From contig CAQRDK010000002.1 of assembly GCA_948868795.1 (NCBI GenBank), positions 82,180-146,179 of the forward strand: a stretch of 64,000 nucleotides of DNA, read 5' to 3'. Position numbers and translations under genes: made by a program. Numbering within the stretch: the stretch's first letter is position 1; the number at the start of each line of letters is the position of its first letter. Shown piece by piece: positions 43,049 through 52,272 of this stretch. This stretch comes from an uncultured Candidatus Saccharibacteria bacterium. Its GTDB lineage: Bacteria > Patescibacteriota > Saccharimonadia > Saccharimonadales > Saccharimonadaceae. The notes under the pieces were generated by a model, which was not told the DNA's origin, ran no database searches, and saw only the letters and a list, made by a program, of their open reading frames with translations.

Positions 43049-43079
43049 AAGCCCGCCGTTCCTCGAACGACGGGCTTTT
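43049..43079 (+). terminator. Terminator after the 41862 gene
   Basis: AAGCCCGCCGTT (43049-43060) pairs with AACGACGGGCTT (43066-43077), one mismatch, loop CCTCG, then T's. Confidence 0.8.
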
Positions 43080-43097
43080 CCATGCTATAATAGCCTC

Positions 43098-44627
43098 ATG
43101 AACCCCAAACCCACCTACTACTTTTACGACCTCGAAACCTCCGGCCTGAACCCACGCCTCGACCGCATCATGCAATTCGCTGGCCAGCGCACCGACCTCG
43201 ATTTCAACCTTATCGGCGAACCGGACAACATCCTCGTCGCCCTCGCCGACGACACTCTCCCTAGCCCCGGCGCCATCATGGTCACCGGCATCACCCCGCA
43301 ATCAACCGGACAAGATGGCTTGACCGAGCGCGAGTTCTGTGAGTTTCTCCTCGAGAAATTCGCCACTCCAAACACGACTATCATGGGCTATAATTCCGTC
43401 CGCTTCGACGACGAGTTCGTCCGCCATACCCTTTGGCGCAACTTCCATGACCCTTATGAATGGCAATGGAAAGACGGCCGCAGTCGCTGGGATCTCCTCG
43501 ACGTCGTTCGTCTTACTCGCGCCCTCCGCCCCGAGGGGATCAACTGGCCAGTCACGCCTGAAGGTCGTCCGACTAACCGCCTTGAGCTCATCACGAAAGA
43601 AAATAACATTTCCCACGAACACGCCCACGACGCACTCTCCGATGTCTGCGCCCTAATCGCTGTCACAAAACTCATCCACGACAAACAGCCGCAGCTCTTC
43701 GACTTTCTCTATAAGCACCGCAACAAACGCGACGTCGCCGACCTTGTCAATCTCGACAACCCCCAGCCCTTCGTCTATGCCACCGGCCGCTATCCTTCCG
43801 CGACCTGCCATACTAGCGTCGCCTACCCCTTCGCCCCCGCGGATAACGGCAATGTCCTCGTCTTTGACCTCCGCTACGACCTCGACGAACTCCTGAAAGG
43901 CGAAGCTGACGCCAAAGCCGCTGGTACCCTCGACTTCAAAAAGCCATTTCACGAGCGCGACCCATGGGAGCGTGGCTTCCAGCCCATCGTGAAAAAGCTC
44001 CAATATAATCATTGCCCCGTCGTCGCCCCGCTCGGCGTCCTCGAAAAATCCGTCTCGACCGACCCCGCCCAAGTCTCGGCCGACCCGACCAAATCTGCCG
44101 CCGAAACCGCCGAACTCGCGCGCACCGGTTGGCAAAAAATCGACCTCACCCTCGACCAAGTTCAGAAAAACCTCAAATCTCTCCTCGCCCACCCCGAGTT
44201 CATCGAGCGCATGGCGAAGGTGAAGCGCCCCGACTATCCGCCCTCCGTAGATCCCGAGAGCGCTCTCTATGACGGCTTCCTCGACGACCACGATCGCCTT
44301 CTTTGTTCGACCGTCCGCAACAATGGCGCCGACGACCTCGCCGATTATCACCCGCATTTCCTCGATGACCGCCTCCCGGAGCTCCTCCTTCATTACAAGG
44401 CCAAGAATTACCCCTCCGCCCTCGCTGGCGACGAAATCGAAAAATGGGAAGCCTACCGCACGAAGCGCCTCGCCGACCAATCTCCGCGCTTTCTCGAAGA
44501 ACTCCAAAAAATCCAGCAAACCCTCGGTCGCGGCGGCTCCTGGGGTAGCCGCTCCCCTGAAGACTGTGCCTATCTCCTCGAAGAACTCCACCTCTGGTAC
44601 GAATCCATTCAGCCCGCCGACTACTAG
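43098..44627 (+). CDS. sbcB: Exodeoxyribonuclease I
   Basis: 509 aa. DEDDh exonuclease degrading single-stranded DNA 3' to 5'. Seen: FYDLETSGLNPRLDRI (D-x-E), GYNSVRFDDEFVRHTLWRNF, and HEHAHDALSDVCA (H-x-x-x-x-D). The SH3-like and helical C-terminal regions of E. coli ExoI are present by length. Leaderless: TGCTATAAT ends 6 bases before ATG 43098. Confidence 0.88.
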   Translation: MNPKPTYYFYDLETSGLNPRLDRIMQFAGQRTDLDFNLIGEPDNILVALADDTLPSPGAIMVTGITPQSTGQDGLTEREFCEFLLEKFATPNTTIMGYNSVRFDDEFVRHTLWRNFHDPYEWQWKDGRSRWDLLDVVRLTRALRPEGINWPVTPEGRPTNRLELITKENNISHEHAHDALSDVCALIAVTKLIHDKQPQLFDFLYKHRNKRDVADLVNLDNPQPFVYATGRYPSATCHTSVAYPFAPADNGNVLVFDLRYDLDELLKGEADAKAAGTLDFKKPFHERDPWERGFQPIVKKLQYNHCPVVAPLGVLEKSVSTDPAQVSADPTKSAAETAELARTGWQKIDLTLDQVQKNLKSLLAHPEFIERMAKVKRPDYPPSVDPESALYDGFLDDHDRLLCSTVRNNGADDLADYHPHFLDDRLPELLLHYKAKNYPSALAGDEIEKWEAYRTKRLADQSPRFLEELQKIQQTLGRGGSWGSRSPEDCAYLLEELHLWYESIQPADY

Positions 44628-44669
44628 ACTTGTAAAAAATAGGCTTTTACGGTATAATACCAAGTTAGA

Positions 44670-47543
44670 ATGGACGACAATTTTATCAAAATCCGTGGCG
44701 CCCGCCAGAACAACCTCAAAGATCTCGACGTGGATATTCCACGCGATAAACTTGTCGTGATTACCGGCCTTTCCGGCTCCGGAAAGTCCAGCCTCGCCTT
44801 CGACACGATTTACGCCGAAGGTCAGCGTCGCTACGTCGAAAGTCTTTCGAGCTATGCCCGCATGTTCCTCGGCGTCATGGATAAACCCGACGTCGACATG
44901 ATCACCGGCCTCTCCCCGGCCATTTCTATTGACCAGAAGTCTACCAGCCGCAACCCTCGTTCGACCGTCGCGACCGTCACCGAAGTTTACGATTATCTTC
45001 GCCTCCTCTTCGCCCGTATCGGCGTCCCGCATTGTCCGATTTGCCACCGCGAAGTCCAGCGCCGCAGCGTCGAAGACATCGTGAATGAAGTCATGAAACT
45101 CCCTCTCGGCTCGAAACTTATGCTTCTCGCGCCGATCGTCGCCCAGAAAAAGGGTAGCTTCCAACACGTCTCTGAGCAATACCAAATCAAAGGTTTCTCT
45201 CGCGTCCGTGTCGACGGCATCGTCTACGCACTCGACGAGTTCCCCGAGCTAAACAAGAACGATCGCCACGACATCGAAATCGTCGTCGACCGTTTCATTT
45301 TAAGCCCCGACCTCCTCTCTCGCATCTCCGGCTCGATCGAGCAGGCCCTCGAGCTCGGCCAGGGAATTATCAAACTCCTCAAAATTAACGACAACGCGAC
45401 GACTATCGAAGGCAGCCCAGGCGAAGCCGAAGTCCTTACCTTCTCCCAGCGCTATGCCTGCGAGCTTCATCCCGACGAGCTCATCCCCGAGCTCGAGCCG
45501 CGCCTCTTCTCCTTCAACGCCCCGCAAGGCGCCTGCCCGACTTGTACCGGTCTCGGAACCCGCATGGAAATCGACCCTGATCTCATCTTGAACCCGAACC
45601 TCACCATTGCCGAAGGCGGCATTCGCCCGTTCAATCGCGTCACCCAAGAATCTTGGTGGCTGAAACGCTTGACCGCTGTTGGCGAACGCCATGGCTTCTC
45701 TGTCCATGTCCCGATTGGCCAACTTTCCGAGGAAGCTATCCAAATTCTCCTTTACGGCACCGGTAAAGAAAAATACGAAGTCAAAGTCGGCGGCCACGGC
45801 AAATGGGGCGATGGCGCAACCTACCAATCGACCTACGAAGGCGTTATCCCGACCCTCGAACGCCGCCATAAGGAGACCGATTCCGAGTTCATTCGGAAGG
45901 ATATTGAGCGTTTCATGCGCGTCAAAGAGTGTCAAACCTGTCACGGCGCCCGTCTCCAGCCCTCCGTCCTCGCTGTTACTGTCCATGGTCTTAACATTGT
46001 CGACATGTGCAATCTTGACGTCGACGCCACTCTTGAAGTCCTGAAAAACGACCTCAAGTTCACCGAAAGCGAAGCTATGATTGCCGAACCAATCATCAAA
46101 GAAATCCGCGAACGCGTCCAGTTTATGAAAGACGTCGGCCTTGGTTATCTCGAGCTTGGTCGCGCCGCCAACACTCTTTCCGGCGGCGAAGCTCAGCGCA
46201 TTCGCCTTGCCACCCAAATCGGCTCCGGCCTCCAGGGCGTCCTCTACGTTCTCGACGAGCCGTCTATCGGCCTCCACCAACGCGACAATGACAAGCTCAT
46301 CGCCACTCTGAAACACCTCCGCGACCTCAAAAACACCGTTCTCGTCGTCGAACATGATGAAGATACCATGCGTGAAGCTGACTTTATCGTCGACATCGGC
46401 CCCGGCGCAGGGAAGAACGGTGGTCGTCTCATTGCCGCTGGCACTCCCGACGAAGTCGCAAACGACCCCGATTCAATCACCGGCCAATATCTCTCTGGCC
46501 GTAAAGAAATCCCCACCCCGAAGAAACGTCGCCAGCCGAAAAAATACAAAGAACTAGTCGTCGTCGGCGCCCGCGAGAACAACTTGAAAAATATCACCGT
46601 CAAGTTCCCGCTCGGTGTCATGACCGTCGTTTCCGGCGTCTCCGGCTCCGGCAAGTCTACCCTCGTCAACGAAATCCTCGCGAACGAGCTCCTCGCTCGC
46701 CTCCACCGCGCCCAGACTGTTTCCGGCCTCCACGAGCGCATCGACGGCATCGAGCATCTCGACAAATGTATCGTCATCGACCAATCCCCGATCGGCCGCA
46801 CCCCCCGCTCTAACGTCGCGACTTATACCGGCGTCTTTAACCAAATCCGCGAGCTTTTCGCCCATCAGCCCGAAGCTGAACTTCGCGGTTATAAAGCCGG
46901 CCGTTTCAGTTTCAATATTAAGGGTGGACGCTGCGAAACCTGCCAGGGCGACGGTGTCAACAAAATCGAAATGCACTTCCTCCCCGACGTCTACGTCACC
47001 TGCCCCGCTTGCCACGGCCGCCGCTACAACCACGAAGCCCTCGAAATCAAGTACAAAGGGAAAGATATTTCCCAAGTTCTCGACATGACGATTGATGAAG
47101 CTGTTGAATTCTTCGTCAACATCCCCACTATTCTCACGAAGCTCAAAACCATTCAAGAAGTCGGTCTCGGCTATATTAAGCTCGGCCAATCCGCCACCAC
47201 TTTCTCCGGCGGCGAAGCCCAGCGTATTAAGCTCGCCACCGAGCTCGCTCGCCGCAGCACCGGCAAGACCCTCTATATCCTCGACGAACCAACCACTGGC
47301 CTCCACACCGACGACGTCAGCCGTCTGCTCAAAATCCTTGGCAAGCTCGTCGATGGCGGCAATTCCATGATCATCATCGAGCATAACCTCCACGTCATCA
47401 AATCCGCCGATTGGATTATCGACATGGGTCCCGAAGGCGGTCAAAACGGCGGTCAGGTCGTCGCCACCGGCACCCCGGAAAACCTCGCCCAAAACCCCAA
47501 CACCCCCACCGGCAAATACCTCAAACAAATCCTCGGGCTGTAA
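44670..47543 (+). CDS. uvrA: Excinuclease ABC subunit A
   Basis: 957 aa. Finds DNA damage for nucleotide excision repair. Two ABC ATPase halves: Walker A GLSGSGKSS and GVSGSGKST, signature LSGGEAQRI and FSGGEAQRI, Walker B VLDEPSIGL and ILDEPTTGL. Zinc modules CPICHREV, CPTC/CHLD-type residues and CETCQGDG...CPACHGRRY. Normal length. A -10 (44653-44658) gives an 11-base leader without ribosome site. Confidence 0.96.
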   Translation: MDDNFIKIRGARQNNLKDLDVDIPRDKLVVITGLSGSGKSSLAFDTIYAEGQRRYVESLSSYARMFLGVMDKPDVDMITGLSPAISIDQKSTSRNPRSTVATVTEVYDYLRLLFARIGVPHCPICHREVQRRSVEDIVNEVMKLPLGSKLMLLAPIVAQKKGSFQHVSEQYQIKGFSRVRVDGIVYALDEFPELNKNDRHDIEIVVDRFILSPDLLSRISGSIEQALELGQGIIKLLKINDNATTIEGSPGEAEVLTFSQRYACELHPDELIPELEPRLFSFNAPQGACPTCTGLGTRMEIDPDLILNPNLTIAEGGIRPFNRVTQESWWLKRLTAVGERHGFSVHVPIGQLSEEAIQILLYGTGKEKYEVKVGGHGKWGDGATYQSTYEGVIPTLERRHKETDSEFIRKDIERFMRVKECQTCHGARLQPSVLAVTVHGLNIVDMCNLDVDATLEVLKNDLKFTESEAMIAEPIIKEIRERVQFMKDVGLGYLELGRAANTLSGGEAQRIRLATQIGSGLQGVLYVLDEPSIGLHQRDNDKLIATLKHLRDLKNTVLVVEHDEDTMREADFIVDIGPGAGKNGGRLIAAGTPDEVANDPDSITGQYLSGRKEIPTPKKRRQPKKYKELVVVGARENNLKNITVKFPLGVMTVVSGVSGSGKSTLVNEILANELLARLHRAQTVSGLHERIDGIEHLDKCIVIDQSPIGRTPRSNVATYTGVFNQIRELFAHQPEAELRGYKAGRFSFNIKGGRCETCQGDGVNKIEMHFLPDVYVTCPACHGRRYNHEALEIKYKGKDISQVLDMTIDEAVEFFVNIPTILTKLKTIQEVGLGYIKLGQSATTFSGGEAQRIKLATELARRSTGKTLYILDEPTTGLHTDDVSRLLKILGKLVDGGNSMIIIEHNLHVIKSADWIIDMGPEGGQNGGQVVATGTPENLAQNPNTPTGKYLKQILGL

Positions 47544-47547
47544 AACC

Positions 47548-47564
47548 GTTGTAATTTTTACAAC
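47548..47564. repeat. 17-bp palindrome, copy 2 (inverted orientation)
   Basis: GTTGTAATTTTTACAAC just after the uvrA stop; reverse complement of copies 1 and 3. Could also act as a weak terminator hairpin (TTGTAA/TTACAA). Confidence 0.8.
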
Positions 47565-47632
47565 ACTTTCCACACCAAAATAACTTCGACGAAATACTAT
47601 CAAACCTCGACCAAAATCGCCAAAATCAGCCA

Positions 47633-47661
47633 TTGACCCGCGCTTTCCGCTCATGTATAAT
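47633..47661 (+). promoter_or_regulatory. Promoter of the surface protein gene
   Basis: TTGACC (47633-47638), 17-bp spacer, TATAAT (47656-47661). The gene has a 56-base leader with AAAGGAG, unlike the leaderless housekeeping genes. Confidence 0.7.
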
Positions 47662-47717
47662 TAAATAGACACAAGTCATTATATAAACACTAAAGACAAA
47701 ATAAAGGAGTTTATTTT

Positions 47718-48293
47718 ATGTCTAAAACTACCAATGCGCTCATCGCGCTTGGCGTCGTTGCTGGCTTAGGCGCCGCAGTCTTGCCACTCAGCTCTTATGC
47801 TGCCGACCCAGCCACAGATAAGGTTGGTGTCACCCTGACAATTGAGGATGAGCTGACTATCGAAGCCGACAAAAGCACAACCGATAAGGTTGACCTCTCT
47901 GGCACTGGTCACACCGGCGCTGTCACCTTGACCGTTGTCACTAACAACCAGAAGGGCTACAACCTCGGCATTATGGGTTCTGCTGCTACCAACCCAACTT
48001 CCTTGACGAGCGACCTCGGTGATCAGATTACCGCCGTTGCTGGTACGCTTGCCTCTCCAGCTGCTTTGAGCACTGCTACCTCTGAATGGGGTTATCGCCT
48101 CGCTGGCACCGAAGCCAACAAGTACGCTGGTGTTACTGGTGATAATGCCGTTATCAAAACCACCGATGCCCCGACTGGGACAAGCGGCGACGAAACTATC
48201 GTCACCTTCGGCGCTTCCATCAAAGATGGTCAGCCAGCTGGTACCTACAACGGCGAAGTCACCTTCACCGCTACTAACAACGCTAACGCTTAA
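47718..48293 (+). CDS. Secreted WxL-like surface protein
   Basis: 191 aa. Signal peptide (about residues 1-29, ...LPLSSYAADPA), then a beta-rich Thr/Ala/Gly domain with VTLTIEDELTIEA and VTLTVVTNNQKGYNLGI, close in style to WxL-domain cell-surface proteins, though no clear WxL tripeptide is seen. The DUF916-like gene follows. Strong promoter and ribosome site suggest an abundant surface protein. Confidence 0.65.
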   Translation: MSKTTNALIALGVVAGLGAAVLPLSSYAADPATDKVGVTLTIEDELTIEADKSTTDKVDLSGTGHTGAVTLTVVTNNQKGYNLGIMGSAATNPTSLTSDLGDQITAVAGTLASPAALSTATSEWGYRLAGTEANKYAGVTGDNAVIKTTDAPTGTSGDETIVTFGASIKDGQPAGTYNGEVTFTATNNANA

Positions 48294-48312
48294 TCCTTAA
48301 GTTTTTAGCTAT

Positions 48313-48345
48313 AAAATATCGCTCGTCTTTCGGGCGATATTTTGT
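48313..48345 (+). terminator. Terminator after the surface protein gene
   Basis: 13-bp stem AAAATATCGCTCG (48313-48325)/CGGGCGATATTTT (48331-48343), one G-T pair, loop TCTTT. Confidence 0.85.
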
Positions 48346-48382
48346 TTAGCTTGTGGTATAATGATAAGAAATAAGGAGGTTA

Positions 48383-49294
48383 ATGAAAAAAATCAAAATT
48401 ATTTTGGCTGCGCTTGTCTTATCGTTACTCGGTTTTTCTGCTGCCAGCCCAGTTTATGCGGAAGATGATGAAAGTTCTGTAAACTACGTTCTTGGTATCA
48501 CTCCAACTCAAAAGGGCTTCGGAACTATGCTCCCCGGCGAAACCTATACAGACAGTTTCAAAGTCCGCAACAAAGGTGGCGGTGAGTTTAGCTATCGCAT
48601 CTCAGTCACGCCATATAGCGTCGAAAGCGAAACTTACGAGCCAAACTACGATAAAAAAACTCAATACACCGATATTGCTGATTGGATCACGGTCGACAAA
48701 ACCGAGGGAACCGTCGCCGCCAACCAAGAAGAGGAAATTACTTACACCGTAACTATTCCAGAAGATGCTCACGGCGGCGCACAAGCTGCTACAATCATGG
48801 TTAGCATGGGCGGTGAAAGTGACGAAGGCCTCCAGGCCGTGCGTCGACTTGGCTACCTTGTCTTCGGTAACGTCGATGGTGAAATCACCACCACCGCAAA
48901 AATCCTCGAGAACAAAATCCCCAGCTTCATCTTTACCCCCCCAATTTCCGCCACCTCACTCGTCGAGAACACCGGCAATGTCTATACCGCCGCTACCTAC
49001 ACGCTTCAGGTTTTCCCGCTCTTCAGCGACGAAGAAGTCTACACTAACGAAGAAGAACCTGACAAAAACATTATCTTCCCGGAGACCAAGCGCTTCTATA
49101 CCGCCTCCTGGGAAGGCGCGCCATCCCTCGGTATCTTCCGCGTCCGCCAAACCATCAAAATCTTCGACGAAGTCTCGACCGTCGAGAAACTCGTCTTTCT
49201 CTGCCCGATTTGGTTCCTCTTTATTATCGTTCTAATTATCTTCGTTGCCATTTTCTGGATCGTCAGTCGCATCCGCGGACGCAATAAAGAATAA
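48383..49294 (+). CDS. DUF916-like surface protein with C-terminal membrane anchor
   Basis: 303 aa. Signal peptide (to about VYAEDDE), an Ig-like domain (YVLGITPTQKGFGTMLPGETY, FKVRNKGG) as in DUF916/WxLIP proteins, a second beta domain, then a membrane helix (WFLFIIVLIIFVAIFWIV) and basic end. In Gram-positives such proteins hold WxL proteins and bind peptidoglycan or host ligands. Next to the WxL-like gene, suggesting a complex. Own -10 (TGGTATAAT near 48354-48362) and AAGGAGG. Confidence 0.75.
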   Translation: MKKIKIILAALVLSLLGFSAASPVYAEDDESSVNYVLGITPTQKGFGTMLPGETYTDSFKVRNKGGGEFSYRISVTPYSVESETYEPNYDKKTQYTDIADWITVDKTEGTVAANQEEEITYTVTIPEDAHGGAQAATIMVSMGGESDEGLQAVRRLGYLVFGNVDGEITTTAKILENKIPSFIFTPPISATSLVENTGNVYTAATYTLQVFPLFSDEEVYTNEEEPDKNIIFPETKRFYTASWEGAPSLGIFRVRQTIKIFDEVSTVEKLVFLCPIWFLFIIVLIIFVAIFWIVSRIRGRNKE

Positions 49295-49451
49295 AAACTT
49301 TAATAGAAAAGCGTAGGGAACTAAACCTGCGCTTTTTGCTGACAAAACCTAACCTGGTAACCGCTTAAATCCCCTCCCACCTCTTGTCAAACGCCTCAAA
49401 AAGTAGTAAAATGTTATAAAGACAGAATTGTTTACTAAAAGGAGTTATTAT

Positions 49452-50111
49452 ATGTCTAACCAATTATCCCTGGAGAAGCGTGTTGCGACCGGCAAGCAGC
49501 TCAAAGCCCTTCGCGCCGAAGGTCAAATTCCTTCCGTCGTTTATGGCGGCGAAGCTCCAGTTTTGACCACTTCTAGCTACAACATTACCGAAAAAGTCTT
49601 GAACGAAGCTGGCTACCACTCCCCGATTCAGCTCGATTTGGACGGCAAGGCCCAGCTCGCTATCGTCAAGAATATTGACGTCGACCCAGTTAGCCGCCGC
49701 ATTATCAACGTCGAGTTCCAGGCCGTTTCTGCCGATGAAGTTGTCGAAGCAATCACTCCGATCAAAATCGTCAACTTTGAATCCTCTGAAGCTTCGAAGA
49801 AGCACTACGTCATCCTTCAGGTCATGGAAGATGTTGAAGTTAAGGCTCAGCCGACCAACCTTCCTCAGGAAATCATCGTCGACGGCGCAAAGCTCGCCGA
49901 GCTTGACGACAAGTTGACATTGGCTGATCTCCAGCTCCCAGCTGGCGTTGCTCTCGCCGACAAAGAACTCGCCGACACGACCGTTATCGCGAACGTCTAC
50001 GACCCGGCCGCCGAAGCTGCTGCTCGCGAAGCCGAAGACGCTGCCGCTAAGACTGCTGATGCTGGCGCCGAAGCCGCTCCAGCCGCCGACGCCGAAGCTA
50101 AAGCCGAATAA
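49452..50111 (+). CDS. rplY: Ribosomal protein bL25 (CTC/TL5 type)
   Basis: 219 aa from ATG 49452 behind AAAAGGAG. N-terminal L25 fold that binds 5S rRNA (KRVATGKQLKALRAEGQIPSVVYGG) and a C-terminal beta domain (TL5/CTC type), then an Ala/Glu/Asp-rich disordered tail of about 35 residues. Confidence 0.93.
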   Translation: MSNQLSLEKRVATGKQLKALRAEGQIPSVVYGGEAPVLTTSSYNITEKVLNEAGYHSPIQLDLDGKAQLAIVKNIDVDPVSRRIINVEFQAVSADEVVEAITPIKIVNFESSEASKKHYVILQVMEDVEVKAQPTNLPQEIIVDGAKLAELDDKLTLADLQLPAGVALADKELADTTVIANVYDPAAEAAAREAEDAAAKTADAGAEAAPAADAEAKAE

Positions 50112-50128
50112 ATATAGCCTAGTAAAAA

Positions 50129-50164
50129 ATCTCCCGCTACTCATCGTAACGGGAGATATTTTTA
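50129..50164. terminator. Bidirectional terminator between rplY and the aldolase gene
   Basis: ATCTCCCG (50129-50136) pairs with CGGGAGAT (50150-50157), flanked by A and T runs on both sides; small inner TAC/GTA pairing. Confidence 0.8.
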
Positions 50165-50178
50165 TTACTGCAGACCCC

Positions 50179-52026
50179 TCACCTTACCGCTTCCGCGTTC
50201 TCTTGTAGTCGTCGTCGGAGTGCCGCCTGCGCCGCTTTCACATTTTCCGGCTTGCCTTTCCAGGTCGCCATTACCGAATCTTGCAGTGCCCGTCCGAACG
50301 CGAAACTCACCGGCCACGGGAACGGTCCATTTTGCTTGATCGCAGCCAAGTTCTTCGTCGCTTCCGTCGCCTCTTGACCGCCGCTAAGCAATAAAACGCC
50401 TGCCAAATATTTCGGTACCGCATGCTTCAAGACCGCCGCTGTTGCCATACCGACTTCGTTCGCCGTTGGCTGAATCACGGCCTTCTTGCCAGCCAGAATC
50501 ATATTCGTCTTTAGGAGGCAACCCGCAAGATCCACATGTCGCTCTTCAAGCTTTGCGAAGATCGCCGTAAGCACCCGGTCAGTCACCTCAATATCTTTCT
50601 CGGCTGTATAATCACCATCGCGCACAACATCACTCTCAACAATCGGCACCAACCCGACCGATTGACATTCTCGCGCAAAGCTCGCCAGAAGCTCCGCATT
50701 CTTCTCGACCGCAATAAAAGTCGGCTTATCTCGCTCAATCACGAACTTCGCCCGCCATTTCGCAAACCGGAACCCCATATCATAATATGTTCGTAGTCGC
50801 TCCGTCAGGCCTTCCAGCCCCAGCGTATAATCCTCGCCAGTCAAAGCCAGCTTCGCCAGCCCCTGGTCGACCTTAATCCCTGGAATAATCCCTCGATTTG
50901 TCAAATAATCAACAAAGTTTTGCCCGCGCTCAGTCTCTTGTCGCGCCGTCTCGTCCGACAAAATCACTCCGCTCGCGTAATCACGCAACTCTGGTGTTGT
51001 CAAAAGTAGTTCGCGATACGAGCGTCGCCGCGTGTCGTTCGCCGCAATCCCAAAACTCACCAATCGCTCGGTCAGAGTATTCGCCGATTCGTCCGCCGCC
51101 AAAATCCCCTTACGCGGCGCCATTAGCGACTGCGCAATCAGCTTCAAATTTGCCCGCTTTTCTGCTTCACCCTTCGCCAATTCCTGTAATTTGCGCATCG
51201 ACAGGGAACCTTCCAAAGTCGCATGCTCTGCGTTTAGTCGTGCCCAAAGCACTGCATCCGCCGCCGAGCCGCCCGCCGAAATCACCCCGAGCACGGTCGC
51301 CACAATCGTCGAATAAATCGTCAAATGTGTCATCATATCCGTCCGACTAAGGCTCCAGCTCTCCTCAGCCTCGCCCAGCGCGATTTTCCGCGGGCTAATA
51401 TGGCAAACCAGCTGCGTATTCGGCTTGTCGACCTCAATCTTGTCGACGATTTTCTCGTTCGTATGCACCGGCGGCTCACTCTCCAAGAACAAAATATCCG
51501 CCATTTCCGCCAAGACCTTCCCGGCCGGCGTCGTGTGCTTCTCGGCGTGCACCGCCAACTTCGTCGCCGGCGAAAATTTCAAAAAGTTCTTAATCTCATC
51601 GACCAACTTCGCCGACACATTCGTCGACCGATCGACCAGAATCCACTCCGCCGCCCCCTGCGACGCGGCCGGCATTGCCCAGTCCGTCGCCTTCCGGGAA
51701 CTCGGCACGAAGTACGTAATCTCCCCGTTACGTGAAAAGATATACCGATAGTCCGCCGCCTCGTCCGCCCAAACAATCTCCCCATCGCGCACCTCTGTTT
51801 TCGAATTCAAAATCGTCGCCTCGACCCCCAGCCGGTCCAATACCGACAGCGACACCGCCGCCCCGCCATACACACTCGTCCGTCGGAAAAAGCTATGCGC
51901 CTCCCCGTTAAACCCAAGATTCATCCAGTCAATTCCGTTCGAGTCCGTCTCAAAGTCATTCTGCCGGTCGTCCAGCTTCAGATAAACGTCTTTCAGTACA
52001 TTCCCAATAATCAAAATCTTGCTCAT
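50179..52026 (-). CDS. Fusion of PfkB-like kinase domain and class I fructose-bisphosphate aldolase
   Basis: 615 aa. Residues about 1-275 are ribokinase/PfkB-like (ILIIGNVLKDVYLKL, VYGGAAVSLSVLDRLG). Where PfkB enzymes have DTTGAGD, this one reads DMMTHLT, so the anion hole and catalytic Asp appear lost. Residues about 290-615 are class I aldolase: GILAADES, FAKWRAKFVI and the Schiff-base Lys in GCLLKTNMILAGK. The aldolase splits fructose-1,6-bisphosphate; the kinase part may only bind ligand. Leaderless: TGATATAAT ends 6 bases before ATG 52026. Confidence 0.88.
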   Translation of the reverse strand: MSKILIIGNVLKDVYLKLDDRQNDFETDSNGIDWMNLGFNGEAHSFFRRTSVYGGAAVSLSVLDRLGVEATILNSKTEVRDGEIVWADEAADYRYIFSRNGEITYFVPSSRKATDWAMPAASQGAAEWILVDRSTNVSAKLVDEIKNFLKFSPATKLAVHAEKHTTPAGKVLAEMADILFLESEPPVHTNEKIVDKIEVDKPNTQLVCHISPRKIALGEAEESWSLSRTDMMTHLTIYSTIVATVLGVISAGGSAADAVLWARLNAEHATLEGSLSMRKLQELAKGEAEKRANLKLIAQSLMAPRKGILAADESANTLTERLVSFGIAANDTRRRSYRELLLTTPELRDYASGVILSDETARQETERGQNFVDYLTNRGIIPGIKVDQGLAKLALTGEDYTLGLEGLTERLRTYYDMGFRFAKWRAKFVIERDKPTFIAVEKNAELLASFARECQSVGLVPIVESDVVRDGDYTAEKDIEVTDRVLTAIFAKLEERHVDLAGCLLKTNMILAGKKAVIQPTANEVGMATAAVLKHAVPKYLAGVLLLSGGQEATEATKNLAAIKQNGPFPWPVSFAFGRALQDSVMATWKGKPENVKAAQAALRRRLQENAEAVR

Positions 52027-52063
52027 GCTTCCATTATATCACGCCCCCTGTAGAAAATAACTA

Positions 52064-52092
52064 TTGACTTTTTCTACCATCTGTGCTATAAT
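52064..52092 (+). promoter_or_regulatory. Promoter upstream of the RNA locus
   Basis: TTGACT (52064-52069), 17-bp spacer, TGCTATAAT (TATAAT 52087-52092). About 30 bases later an intrinsic terminator (52119) blocks it. Confidence 0.7.
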
Positions 52093-52118
52093 GGTAATAT
52101 AATAAGAAATCTTGTCCA

Positions 52119-52142
52119 AAAATCACCCCAAAGGTGGTTTTT
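52119..52142 (+). terminator. Terminator close behind the 52087 promoter
   Basis: AAAATCACC (52119-52127) pairs with GGTGGTTTT (52133-52141), one T-G pair, loop CCAAA, ending in five T's. Confidence 0.7.
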
Positions 52143-52143
52143 A

Positions 52144-52152
52144 TGTTATAAT
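52144..52152 (+). promoter_or_regulatory. Extended -10 promoter of the 114-nt RNA
   Basis: TGTTATAAT with TATAAT at 52147-52152. The predicted start, about 52159, is the first base of the long stem of the RNA. Confidence 0.65.
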
Positions 52153-52158
52153 GAAAGT

Positions 52159-52272
52159 GCTAAATCAAACAGTTTAACCCAGCCAATTATGGGAGTAATG
52201 CGGCTATTTACGCAGTTTTCCGTAATTGGTGAACTGTTTGGTTTAGCGACTTAGTAAATAGTCGCATTTTTT
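52159..52272 (+). ncRNA. Unidentified structured RNA with own promoter and terminator
   Basis: P1: 52159-52174 pairs with 52232-52247 (16 bp, one wobble). Inside it P2: CCAATTA (52183-52189)/TAATTGG (52223-52229), and P3: TGCG/CGCA (52199-52202/52211-52214). Directly after P1, sharing its last GC, comes GCGACT/AGTCGC (52246-52251/52260-52265) and six T's. It may be an sRNA, or a riboswitch-type leader of the pilin gene 108 bases further on. I do not match it to a known RNA class. Confidence 0.65.

Noticed and set aside
43653..45185. 510-codon open frame opposite sbcB and uvrA
   Set aside because: It is a mirror of two well-recognised genes with strong codon-phase bias; the protein is low-complexity and no promoter or ribosome site fits.
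46554..47654. 366-codon open frame opposite uvrA (a second, 351 codons, at 45300-46355)
   Set aside because: Antisense shadow of uvrA caused by GC-rich third positions.
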